A stretch of 64,000 bases of DNA from Caprella mutica (taxonomy: Eukaryota; Arthropoda; Malacostraca; Amphipoda; Caprellidae), in assembly GCA_947561585.1 (NCBI GenBank), contig CANNZV010001840.1:1-64000 (forward strand). The letters are read 5' to 3'. The translations under genes were made by a program, and so were the position numbers. The notes beneath the pieces are model-generated. The model made no database searches and was not told the origin of the DNA. It was given only the letters and a program-made list of their open reading frames with translations. This document shows positions 35,001 through 44,100 of the stretch, piece after piece (positions within the stretch are counted from its first letter, which is position 1; the number at the start of each line of letters is the position of its first letter).

Positions 35001-35154
35001 TGATGTGAAGTCCAGACACAGCATAAATGAGTGAAATTCCAAACACTGACCCGACCCATTGCTTAAGGAATACGGAATCAAATTTGCTATAAACCAGTCC
35101 AAATAATATAGAAAAAACTAATATGCATATGTAAATAATGTCATTCGGATCCAT
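20020..35154 (-). CDS. MBOAT7: Lysophosphatidylinositol acyltransferase, MBOAT7/LPIAT1 type (nine coding exons)
   Basis: A membrane-bound O-acyltransferase. In animals MBOAT7 transfers arachidonoyl-CoA to lysophosphatidylinositol in ER-type membranes, in the Lands cycle. Coding exons, read on the minus strand: 35154-34943, 29180-29054, 28883-28556, 28229-28075, 26573-26365, 25917-25732, 25306-25168, 23233-23045, 20133-20020. All introns are GT/AG and phases join cleanly, giving 552 aa (human enzyme about 470). The catalytic-type Asn is N384 (CWNMTVQYWL) and the His is H418 (AFWHGVHSGYYLS), 34 residues apart as in the family. Exon 1 has the usual N-terminal hydrophobic segments. Exon 3 carries a charged, Ser/Lys-rich insert (about residues 120-180) that explains the extra length. 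Exon 9 supplies a charged tail (VKQKLSKCSTTAFGND onward) after a 2.9-kb intron; it is the least certain exon. Introns carry transposons and minisatellites, listed separately. Confidence 0.9.
20203..20700 (-). repeat. Interspersed repeat family A, interrupted by a MITE
   Basis: GTAGGGGTTTTAACGTCTA at 20201-20219 continues after the MITE as CATTGGAATCAAAAGCCATGTCACTGACGTC up to about 20700. The sequence is the inverse of the copies at 58110-58375 and 62205-62460 (shared words ACCGTCGGTGACAA, CTCATGGATGCAGAG, TTACCAAGGA). About 260 bp without the insertion, with no frame. It resembles a SINE in size and copy number, but I could not see A/B-box promoter words, so the class is left open. It lies in intron 8 of MBOAT7. 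Confidence 0.7.
20220..20516. mobile_element. 297-bp MITE with long TIRs nested in repeat family A
   Basis: Flanked by TA on both sides (20218-20219, 20517-20518). The left end reads AACTGCGTCCATCGCTTTAT, and the right end is its complement apart from one base (AACAGCG). Complementarity runs about 100 bp inward on each side, past GATCAATATTATTAAAATT. TA duplication and long TIRs indicate a Tc1/mariner-type MITE. Interruption of an otherwise recognisable family A copy shows it inserted later. Confidence 0.8.
21282..22070 (-). pseudogene. Dead mariner-type DDE transposase in MBOAT7 intron 8
   Basis: Several overlapping minus-strand frames give pieces in the right order. An N-terminal helix-turn-helix part (about 22067-21880) includes TTLWRISRHEL. 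The catalytic part includes WWKQDGAPPHCTNAALEF (the second Asp motif, near 21580). The C-terminal part has HISDLNPFDFLSWDATKL (degraded form of the SPDLxPxDFxxW block, near 21460). Frameshifts and stops separate the parts, so no full protein can be made. The QDGAPPH and DLNPFDF blocks are diagnostic of IS630/Tc1/mariner transposases. Terminal repeats were not found. Confidence 0.8.
23377..24611. repeat. 14-bp tandem repeat, about 88 copies, in MBOAT7 intron 7
   Basis: The unit is CAACATAGTTCTTA, repeated for about 1.23 kb with two switchable positions (CAACATAG, CAACAAAG, CTACATAG). The variants are not random: the same run of variants recurs near 24020-24115 and 24480-24590, indicating higher-order duplication of blocks. 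The array begins about 140 bp upstream of the exon 8 acceptor in gene orientation. Confidence 0.95.
25531..25748. repeat. 31-bp tandem repeat containing the exon 6 end and its 5' splice site, seven copies
   Basis: Seven units (one of 32 bp) of AATAAGTCACTCACTTGAGAGG plus a TTTAGGTAC tail. The last unit (25718-25748) overlaps the 3' end of MBOAT7 exon 6: on the minus strand it reads GTACCTAAACCTCTCAA then the donor GTGAGTGACT. Each of the other six units therefore carries a copy of the last exon bases and of the donor. See findings. Confidence 0.95.
26041..26340. repeat. 20-bp tandem repeat, fifteen copies, in MBOAT7 intron 5
   Basis: The unit is TAGCTATAGTTACTTATCAA, exactly 20 bp, 15 times with four single-base variants. 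It fills about two thirds of the 447-bp intron between exons 5 and 6. Confidence 0.95.
26795..26975 (-). repeat. Degenerate copy of interspersed repeat family A
   Basis: It starts GTTTAACATCTGCTTCAGAA and keeps, in order, eroded versions of the family words (ACTGATATCAAAAGGAAAATT, GATGCATGCAGAAAAGCTACTCC, TTTCCTGAGAAATG). It lies in MBOAT7 intron 4, in the same orientation as the copy in intron 8. Confidence 0.55.
27097..28005. mobile_element. Iteron-armed element with near-perfect 9-bp duplication, in MBOAT7 intron 4
   Basis: 909 bp, flanked by TTTTTGGAC (27088-27096) and TTTTTGGAG (28006-28014), eight of nine bases equal. The left end is GTGCACTGACATTTCGTCC. The right end, read inward, is GGGGTCTAGGACATTTCGTC with a second GGACATTTCGTCC behind it. 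Both arms continue with CGAATTRCT and TTTTGTATT words in inverse orientation. A minus-strand 82-codon frame in the interior (27165-27413) has a Cys pair (CNKCGVC) but no family match. It ends 69 bp before exon 4 in genome order. Confidence 0.75.
30700..34720. repeat. Domain of overlapping inverted and direct repeats in MBOAT7 intron 1
   Basis: About 4 kb built from a small set of recurring blocks. 30850-31020 is inverse to 33340-33430 (TTTTTCAGCTTTTTnAAnAAGTCAGTG, GATTTTGTGCACCAAATAC). 31260-31480 recurs directly at 33120-33330 (AAGCATGTCCAAACTTGCC). 33570-33850 is inverse to 34215-34490 (GTCGCCAGTTTAGTGAGAAAA, CACCCCTCAAAAGTC). 34010-34110 is inverse to 34570-34710 (CCAGTCTGCAGAATATGG). 31590-31700 pairs with 31770-31865. 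Recurrent short words are CTCCCGCAG and TTCCTATGTTACCATTAA. No coding potential was recognised. I read it as foldback elements inserted into each other; termini could not be fixed. Confidence 0.75.
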
Positions 35155-36070
35155 TCTTGAACTTCCTCTGATAACAAATACTTAAGGAGGAGCAATGGAC
35201 TAACCTCTACAAGTCACACACATGTTTGAACTGAATTAACCTTTTAGAGTATTTATAGATAAAGGCACGCGACTGTTGCGTGCCATTGATGAGCGTAAAA
35301 TTATATAATGTACTACAGTATATATTTCCTGTATTTAATTAACAAAAAAATACTGTTTTCCATCGTTTAGCCATAGAGTATATAATAGCAAATAGTTATG
35401 TTTAAAGTAAGTAATTCTCATTTCAGATGTGAATACCTTTCTCATTGCTATTAGTCACTAGTGTTGTTTCAGTACCTATTATAGAGAGTTCCTACATAAA
35501 TGATTCCCATTCACACATCGAAAATTAAAGATATCATTATTTGAAATATTTATTTCAATTGAGTAAATGAAACGCATTAATTACTATGAAAATAGCGAAT
35601 ATTTGAGGTCATATTTTGTTCGATAGAAAGTCTCAATACGATATGATAAATTCTGCAATATGTACTACCTTTTATTTGACATTAACAGGTCAAACTAAAC
35701 TTGTTTAGGTTATGTATCACAGTTTGTCCTTTTTCAATATACAAAATGGTTTATGCAATCATATTTATAAGTTACAATCTTACGGCTAGCTTTGTGGTCT
35801 ATATATACAGATTCACTGGGCTCATTGCCAGGTGTCAAAAACTATCTCTATAATTAGAGGGAGGAGAGCACGATCAGGTAGTTGGGTGATAGAGGTGTCG
35901 GGAGGAGGAGTTTCTAGAAGGCATTGTTGATGATAGATATTGCATCTTCACAATAATTAAAACATTAGTTAGGATCAATATTTAAGGTAGTCTAATTAAT
36001 ACTAACCAAAACTATTATCATTACTTCAACTCCATTATCTATCGGAGACGGAAAAGTTCGCATCAATAAA
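35155..36070. promoter_or_regulatory. Divergent intergenic region between MBOAT7 and the ASB gene
   Basis: Start codons of two oppositely transcribed genes are 916 bp apart, so both promoters and 5' leaders must lie here unless a distant 5' exon exists. I see no clear TATA or initiator. A GGAGGAGTTTCTAGAAGGC patch near 35899 (purine-rich, with a heat-shock-element-like TTCTAGAA) is the only notable motif. Confidence 0.4.
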
Positions 36071-38096
36071 ATGGCAGAAAAATTTGTTGCAGAGAAGGAA
36101 AATAATAATGAAATCGAAAATCAACTTGAAGATGATGACCAATCACCACATCAACTTGAAGATGATGTAGACCAATCACCAAATCAACTTGAAGAGGATG
36201 ATGACCAATCACCAAATATACTTGAAGATGATGATGAACAATTACCAAATAAAATTCAATACACTGACGACTATATGTGTTACTGTCACTGCACTTGTGA
36301 CTGTGTCGAATTTTACGAAGAAGCTCACCCAATGCCTGCATATTTGCCCATGATGAGCTGCCGCTGCCATGATGACGACGAATGCGAGCAGTTCAGGTGT
36401 GACTGTGGGAATGAAGACATGAACGTAAATCAGCATATCGTTGAACACAGAGCAAGCTGCTCAAATCAATGTCACGAATGTGAAGATGGAGATGGCGATA
36501 ATAATGAAAGACGTTCACCTATTCCTGAATCACTACCATCAAATGATAATGATGAGGTAGATGACTCGTCTGATACGGAAGATGTTGGTGAATCGATTGA
36601 GGTACAAGCTCTTCTTCCAGTTCCTCCCCCGATGCCCATAAGGATTTTCGATACTAGAATGTCTACTATCAGTACAACCATGACACCAATGACGCTGCTG
36701 AGAATATTAGGTAATGAAGATGACGAAGAGTGTGACAGAACACTCCATGAAGCAGCAAGAGCTGGAGATGTGAAGAAACTGAAACAACTTTTGGACGAAG
36801 AGAGTCAAATCAGATTCATAAATCATAAAATTAAACCTTTTATGTCTACACCTTTGAGAGAAGCCGTTACAGGTGATTATAATTATTTACTGTTTAATAT
36901 TGTGTTTCTTATTAATATAAATAATATTATAATGGTATTGTGATATTATACCTAATCAATACTGTGTTTGTTAAAATTCAGGTGGAAGTGCAGATTGTGT
37001 GGAATTGTTACTTTCTAGAGGAGCCGAGGTGGATGCATCTGACATTAAAGGACAAACCGCTTTGTTCCTAGCTTCTTCATTGAGTCATCATGAAATTATG
37101 GAGGTACTGAGATTTTGCTAGAATTTTACTAGTGATATAATTATAGTTCTATCAATTACTGGAAAGCTGATATTTTTATAACATTGAAAGGTGTTGCTGA
37201 AAAGAGGAGCAAATCCAGAGGGAAGTGGTTTCAACAGTTGTACTCCACTGATTTTGTGCGTAAGGGAGGGATGCGTCAAAGGTGTCAAGGTGAATATTCA
37301 TTAACTTTAAACAAATATCATTCTGCAGGTGCTCGATGTTATTAAAATAATTAATATGCATGATTGCTATTATATTGAATCTATTTCCATTTTGATGCAT
37401 TACAGATTTTGTTAAAATATGGTGGAGACCCACAACCTGTATCTCTGCTAACGACTTGTGCCCCCGGATGGCCATTGCAACATTCCATTGTCTACAGACA
37501 CTACCCGTGTTTTTTGGCTCTCTTAAAAGGAGGAGCTATTCCATCACTGTTCAACGCTATTCAGAAAACTGTATCTGATGAAGACATGGATTCTGGAATG
37601 TTAAACAGATTGTCCATAACTAGAACTGTTCTAAGACATGCAAGGTTAGTAAAATGTATATTCTTGTATAATGAAGTTTGAAGTTTTGACCACTTAGTTT
37701 CATAAGATTCTTCTTTTCACTTTTTTCAGAGAGTGCCCAGAGTTTCTTTATACCTTCAGACAATTTGGAGGAAAACCAGATCCAATTAGCTATCTTCCTG
37801 CTAATATGAAGACTGAGAATTGCTTGGCTTTGGAAGAGTTGCTTCACAGTCTGGGTGAGTCCATTATTACAATCAATACTATCAAATTTTAGTAGTGTAA
37901 GAATTATATTATGATATAGATGATTTTCATCTGGTTTAATGTCGATATCATTCCTGCAGAAAATCCCATGTCTCTGAAAGCACAGTGTCGCTTGAAAATT
38001 TTCCGGGCGGTTGGACTGAAGAAACTGGGCGAGTTGGCTGCGGAAGTTTTCTTGCCCTCAGCTTTGGTGGATTATTTGAACTTTAGTGATTGTTAG
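36071..38096 (+). CDS. Ankyrin-repeat and SOCS-box (ASB-type) protein, six exons
   Basis: Probable substrate receptor of a Cullin-RING (elongin B/C, Cul5-type) ubiquitin ligase. Exons 36071-36872, 36982-37103, 37191-37289, 37406-37644, 37730-37854 and 37960-38096 join in phase with GT/AG introns to 507 aa. Residues 1-65 hold four acidic repeats (QLEDDDQSP type). Residues 75-140 are Cys-rich (CYCHCTCDC, then CRCHDDDECEQFRCDC). Ankyrin repeats run from about 240 to 370 (TLHEAARAGDVKKLKQLL, GSADCVELLLSRGAEVD, QTALFLASSLSHHEIMEVLL, CTPLILCVREGCVKGVKILL). The C-terminus is a SOCS box: BC-box core SLKAQCRLKI, then LPSALVDYLNF, where the Cul5-box LPxP lacks its final Pro. The first ATG in the open frame was taken. 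The N-terminal half is unlike ASB members I know, so the member is not named. Confidence 0.85.
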
Positions 38097-38139
38097 GAGA
38101 GGTATTATAGTCCTACCTAATACAAAAACTTATTATAAA

Positions 38140-38290
38140 TTTCAAATTTGTAATCGAGATATTTAATATAAAAACTTATAATCGAGATATTTAATCTACA
38201 AACTAATAATCGAAGTATTTAATCTACAAACTTATAATCGTAATATTTAATCTTCAAACTTATAATCGATAACTTTAATATTTATAAACT
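38140..38290. repeat. Degenerate 28-30 bp tandem repeat downstream of the ASB gene
   Basis: Five or so copies of an ACTTATAATCGAGATATTTAATC-type unit begin about 45 bp after the stop codon. Copies differ at several positions. They probably lie in the 3' UTR. Confidence 0.7.
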
Positions 38291-38493
38291 AAAATAGAGC
38301 TGTTTCATCTAATTAACTTTTAATCTATGTAAATGAACTGTTCAATATAAATAACTTCTAATCAATGTGAATGAGATGTTTAATCTAGAACTTATAATTA
38401 TAGGGTTGTGACAATATGCTTTTACAAGAATAGATCCTGAAAATATTATAAACGGGAGAATTAAATAACTAGTTCCAAATCAGCGGAATATAG

Positions 38494-38740
38494 CACTGAG
38501 AAAAATACTAGTCAAATTGACTCAAAATTTTATTTTAATTTTGTCCCAAAACCGGCTCAAAAATGTGAGTCATTTTGACTCATCCTAATATTTTACTCAA
38601 AAACAAGGGTCATATTGACTCCTAATTCATAGTCATATAGACTCAGGTAGAGTCAATTAAGAGGAAGGACTCCACTATTGGAGTTTCGCCACCCTTGACT
38701 CAAGTGATGAGTCAGGTTGACTCGCATTTTTTTCACAGTG
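38494..38740. mobile_element. CACTG-ended MITE, 247 bp
   Basis: The left end is CACTGAGAAAAATACTAGTC, and the right end is the complement of CACTGTGAAAAAAATGCGAG. The interior repeats GAGTCA/TGACTC words at short intervals (at least eight). A partial inverse copy sits at 56205-56342 (shared CTCAAAAATGT, TTTGTCCCAAAAC). CACTG ends suggest a CMC (Chapaev/CACTA-like) origin; no clear target duplication was found. Confidence 0.65.
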
Positions 38741-40607
38741 AGTATTCGATACCATTTCATTTCGTTTCGTCTATGATATTCTTAAGATTTATGATTTTAA
38801 AAGCATATGGTCATAACCATTATTCACAATCAATGTTAATGAACTAATTAATTCATAAATTTATAATCAACTATAGTTAAGTTTAAGCGATTATCGTTTG
38901 GTGCAAATATTTAATAACAATTACAATAATTATAACAATTATAGAGAGTCAATGTAATATATGTATTTAATATTTATATGCAGTTTATAGTCTTAGATAT
39001 CAGATTTATATAAGACATCTAACAATATTTATTTATTCATCTTTATATTATAGTTGATATAAAAGTTTATGCATTAATATTCTATAAGTCTACAAGAAAT
39101 ATTCTTTCATTTACTCCTAAAGTATATCTCAATAAAAAAATATTTCATCTGACAAATTGAAACAACAATATTTGAATTATTTTATGTGCCGTTGCATGTG
39201 GTGATTTTTAATTTCATGCATAACTATTTTTTACAAAACCTAAACACCACAGAAGGTATAACTAATTTCTATTTAAATTAGAGATATTAGAGAGAGATAT
39301 CAATCTATAAATTTGATCATTAATTAGGAATTTATTACTGTAGGTAAATGCCAATTACTATTTATGTCCTCCACCTTAAGTAACCAATCAAGATATATAT
39401 ATTAATAAGATATGTTTAAAATTCAAGCTAATTTCAATTATATTTCTATGTTTAAGAAAAGTTAATATTTTATTTAATAATTTACCATTACTTTATGAAA
39501 AGATGCTTTTGCCAATAAAAGTCCTGTAGTATTCAGATAGGATTTTTTATACTATTTAACTACGATTTCTCAATATAAATTCCAACTCCTTTCTAATTCG
39601 AATTTAATTTGGAAGATGTATCTATTTCAACTACCCCTAAAACAATTATATAAAACAACTATATGCCATTTGAAATGATAGAGCAGGTAAAATTTACCTG
39701 GTTAAATTCTGGTCCATTATGTTTACTAGCTTCTTTTCTGGTCCGTTATCTTTACTTGGTAAATTATTAATATTTGACCAATAATTGAAATTAAAATATA
39801 ATTTTTGAATCATAAATACCACATTAAAGGATTTAAGCAGAATTGTTTCCATATTTTTCTACTCGTTCTTCACAACTTCCAAATGGATCACCTTTTTTCA
39901 TCAATTCTTTCAATCAATGAAATATGCACAATTAATGTATAATCATTAATATTATCACTTATTAGGTTTGAATATTTATAAAATACTAAAGCAAATATTT
40001 ATTAAAACTAAAATAAAGTTTTCTGGTCCGTTATCTTTACCAACTTCATTTCTGTTCCGTTATCTTTACTTGCTCCAAAATGATTGCTTTTAATCAAATT
40101 ATATCTGTAAAATTTCCCAGTAAAATAAATATACATTAATGTACGTAGAATATTTAGTGTTAATTCGGCAAAGGTTAAGGTAAATTATCTCATGTGACTT
40201 AAATATACAGTGGCATGAATTAAGTATTTGGACAGAACAAAAATATTTATTGTTTAGCACTTTGGTAAAATATTTACACACTAAACAAAATTATAAAATA
40301 ATACTTTTAAATTATTCAAGTAGTACAAATTTAATAAACTTTACATTTAATAATTTTAAAAATGTTTACAAAATTGGGTAACAGCTGTAATGAAAAAAAT
40401 TTAAGATAAATATTTTAATCCAATGTCGGTATATATTTAAAAACAATCCTGCTAAGTAATAACCAGTGAACAATATAAATAATATAAAATATAATTAAAA
40501 GCATAAATATTATTTTATATATTGGTTAACAGTAATATTAAATTATATACTAGAAAGGAATATATAGTTTAATAATGACATTCTATTCAAGTTCTACACA
40601 TAACGAA
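38741..40607. other. Convergent intergenic region between the ASB and CLIP genes
   Basis: AT-rich, no gene. 39700-39760 and 40015-40075 share direct copies of TTCTGGTCCGTTATCTTTAC (four variants in total), possibly ends of a small repeat unit. At 40207 a Tc1-like end (ACAGTGGCATGAATTAAG, then TATTTGGACAG) appears without a visible partner end. Both genes need their poly(A) signals here. Confidence 0.5.
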
Positions 40608-41101
40608 TCAATCCAGAACTCTTCATCATAGCAGGTATTTTGTCTAATCAAACCCAGAACTCTTCGTTATAGTAGGAATTTTGCCTAATCAAATCCAGAA
40701 CTCTTCGTTATAGTAGGAATTTTGTCTAATCAAATCCAGAACTCTTCGTTATAGTAGGAATTTTGCCTAATCAAATCCAGAACTCTTCGTCATAGCAAGT
40801 ATTTTGTCTAATCAAACTCAGAACTCTTCGTTATAGTAGGAATTTTGCCTAATCAAATCCAGAACCCTTCGTCATAGCAGGTATTTTGTCTAATCAAATC
40901 CAGAACTCTTCGTCATAGCAGGTATTTTGTCTAATCAAATCCAGAACTCTTCGTCATAGCAGGTATTTTGTCTAATCAAATCCAGAACTCTTCGTCATAG
41001 CAGGTATTTTGTCTAATCAAATCCAGAACTCTTCGTCATAGCAGGTATTTTGTCTAATCAAATCCAGAATTCTTCGTCATAGCAGGTATCTTCCCTAATC
41101 A
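40608..41101. repeat. 41-bp tandem repeat made of the last CLIP-gene codons, twelve copies
   Basis: Twelve units of 41 bp. The unit at 41061-41101 is coding (minus strand, end of the CLIP CDS, DTCYDEEFWI). The other eleven lie downstream of the stop in the 3' UTR or flank, each repeating the same DNA including the TGA. Two variants alternate (CATAGCAGG and TATAGTAGG). Confidence 0.95.
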
Positions 41102-44100
41102 ACTCGGCTGCATTTATTCCCCTGACTGTGACATTGGCTGGTTTTACCATCACCCCTTTATTGGGTTTGCAAGTGAAGTATCTCCGTCCGAACACTGCCC
41201 CGTCATGTCTGCCAACTCCTCTCTTCAACTCAATTCCAAGCCAAATCCCATCTTCAAAGTCTACAGTTCCAATAAACTTTAATGTACCTGAAAAAAGGGT
41301 ATGAAGTAAAATCCTTAAATATTTCAGCATGGTGATTATGTGACATGGTAACATACCGATTTTTCCTCGGTAGAAAACGTTAGAACCGATATCAAGCCAG
41401 TGCTCGTCAAAACCTTGTTTTTCAAAGTACTGAGGATTGTACTTAGTTGGAGTTTTCACCTTTGAATTTTCCACCCAAATAGGTTCTTGTTTTCGCAGTT
41501 CTTTTTTTCTTACCATTTCCTCCATACGCAGTCGAGAAGATACGTATCTGAAATCCATTATTTTTATCATATATAACGTATAGAAAATAACAAATAACAT
41601 TTTCTTCAAACTACTTACCTTGCTGAAAAGGATTTATTCAAATTTGCTATCGTCGTATTGGTCGGGTAGAATTCATTCTTCAGTGAGAAGTTCATTCCAT
41701 TATTAGCGAAAACTGCCAAACCTGAGGAAACTGAATAGTCACCCAGAACTCCAGATAGGATGTACTCTGAATTAGTCTCTCCATTAAGATGATCATATTC
41801 TGAATCAGCAGAGCTTGAACCTGAGTTATCTCCGTCACTATCGGAATAAGAAGACCTTCTTATAAGTTTACGGTTAGGGTTATACCTGAGAGGCGATACG
41901 ATCTTCTGATTTGTTGGATTATTGTAGTATTTGAGAGCACTGATAGAATCCAGACTTTTATTTCGTGATAGACATTTTCGGTTTATTTTTTCAGAGTTAT
42001 TTCTGTAAACAGAACTATTTTTATCGTTTCCATCGTTTTGTTTGTCATTTTTGATAACTTTCCCGCCTGAAATTTGTTTCTGCGCAATCTTTGTTGTGTC
42101 ATTGAGACAAGAAGTACTTTTATTCTTCGGCAAGATTTTGTTTGCTCGATTGAATAATTCCTCAACATACGGATATATATGAGAACTATCATCTTTGTCT
42201 TCATGCTTTATTCTGAAAAGATAATAATTAAATATCAGTTATATTTCAATGAAATTATTAATTGATTATCACAAAAATGGAAGTTAAACTAACTTGACAA
42301 CCCTGCAAGCAGACACAAATATTCCATGCTGCGGTCGACACTCGAAATACTGGATATTGTTCACAGATCCATCGTTTCTTCCAATGGCATCATCCAGATC
42401 TATGCCTATCCAGTAACCTGAAGCAAATCCAACAGTACCTACAAATTTCACAGTCCCTTGAGAGATTGAAGGAGTCAAAGAATTGACTTTTAAGCGATTG
42501 GAATCCTGATTCAATTTATAGCTTGAAGAAGTTGGACTTGAATCACTTTGAGAATCTCCTGAAGATTTGTTTTTCAATCTAGAATATCTTAATGGTGATG
42601 ATTGCCGTTGAGCTGTTGATGGCAATATGCGTAAATCAACAACAACTCTATCGTTGACCATGATTTTTCTTGTATCATCCTTAATATCTGAAAGAAAAGA
42701 GACGACAAATATGTAGTACAAAGTACATTTTTTCTCTTTTATAAATTGCAATAAAACTCGTAATTTGAAAGAAATTTGTACCTTGTGCAACTTTAGATCC
42801 AATTTTCGACACATCAACTTTTCCACGATTAATTTGATCTGGAGGAAGAGACGCAGATCTCAATTTCAATGCAGCTATCCTTTCACAGCTAGAATAAGCT
42901 GCATTTTTCTGTTTTTGCCTTTGTGAAACTGGTCTCCTTCGTTTAACCAATCGTCCTCTGCTTACGTTTGGTATTTTAGTTATTCTTGTAGCTGGTACGA
43001 AAACTCCTGGAATTAGAAATTAAGAAATTACATGCAAATACAAAGCCTGGCCAACATAGTAAATCTAAAGCAAAAATGATTTTAATTGAAATTAGAGAAA
43101 ACATGTACATGTTATCCATCCCTCACCGTAATCACTAGAGCATCTAAAATAGACAACTCCTTGAAATGTTCCGTTGTGCTTTCCATCTCCAGTTTCCAGT
43201 TCAACTCCTGCCCAGAGACCCATAGCGAATTCAGTTGATCCAACAAATCTATGGTCAATGAATAATATTTTCAGTTATATTAATTTTATAACATGTCAAT
43301 CTTTTTCAATTCAGCAATTTCTTAAAAGGAGAAGTTCAAATCAAATGTCTTACCGCAGAGTACCAGTTTTGAGTCCATTCACCATGACTCTGTCACCTAG
43401 TTTGAGACCCATTGCCGATAGTAAAGATTGATCTCCTCCTGCACTTCCCCCTACTGAACAACCATGGCTACCAGGAGAGGAGCACCTGTAAGGATTCTCT
43501 TTCAATCCTCCTGAAGAAGATCCTAAGAAACGCTTCAACTCTCCAATGATATCCAGAAAGTCAGGCACTATTTTGTATTGTTCAGGATCTGGTATACAAT
43601 CTGAAAACAGAAGAAGTTAAATATTCAATATGAAATGATGAGAGAAAGCACCAATTAGATATAGTTTAAGAACTACAAAGGTAAATGTGCGTATCATTTT
43701 TCTCACCAGCAGGGGTCCTACCCAGCTTGTCTTTTATGCTGATGTCAGCACCGTGATGAACTAACACTCTCGCTGCGGATAGACACATGTTGGCAGCCGC
43801 GAGGTGAAGGGGAGTAGCGCCATTGTATTCGGAACATGGGTCATCGATGTGAACTCCTGTGAAGAAGTATTCATCTTTAGGTTTCTATCATAAATATGTA
43901 CAGTAAAAAGAGCCTAGAACTGTATATTGCACAGTGTAACTACATAACATATACTTATTTTTATTTTTAATGGTAATCATATGTAAAACATCGTCAAACT
44001 AATAAATAATTATAGAAATCTGATAATTAAATATTAAATGAATCATGTAACTTATTATGTCGTCCAAATTTTTCTCTAATTGTATTTCTATTGAGTGACT

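Noticed and set aside
20020..35154. Assignment to DGAT1/SOAT or porcupine instead of MBOAT7
   Set aside because: The His motif AFWHGVHSGYYLS, the IREALRCWNMTVQYWL block and the order of exons match MBOAT7/LPIAT1 and not the DGAT/SOAT FYxDWWN type.
40200..40330. A Tc1-like element starting ACAGTGGCATGAATT
   Set aside because: Only one end is visible; no matching inverse end or transposase was found nearby.
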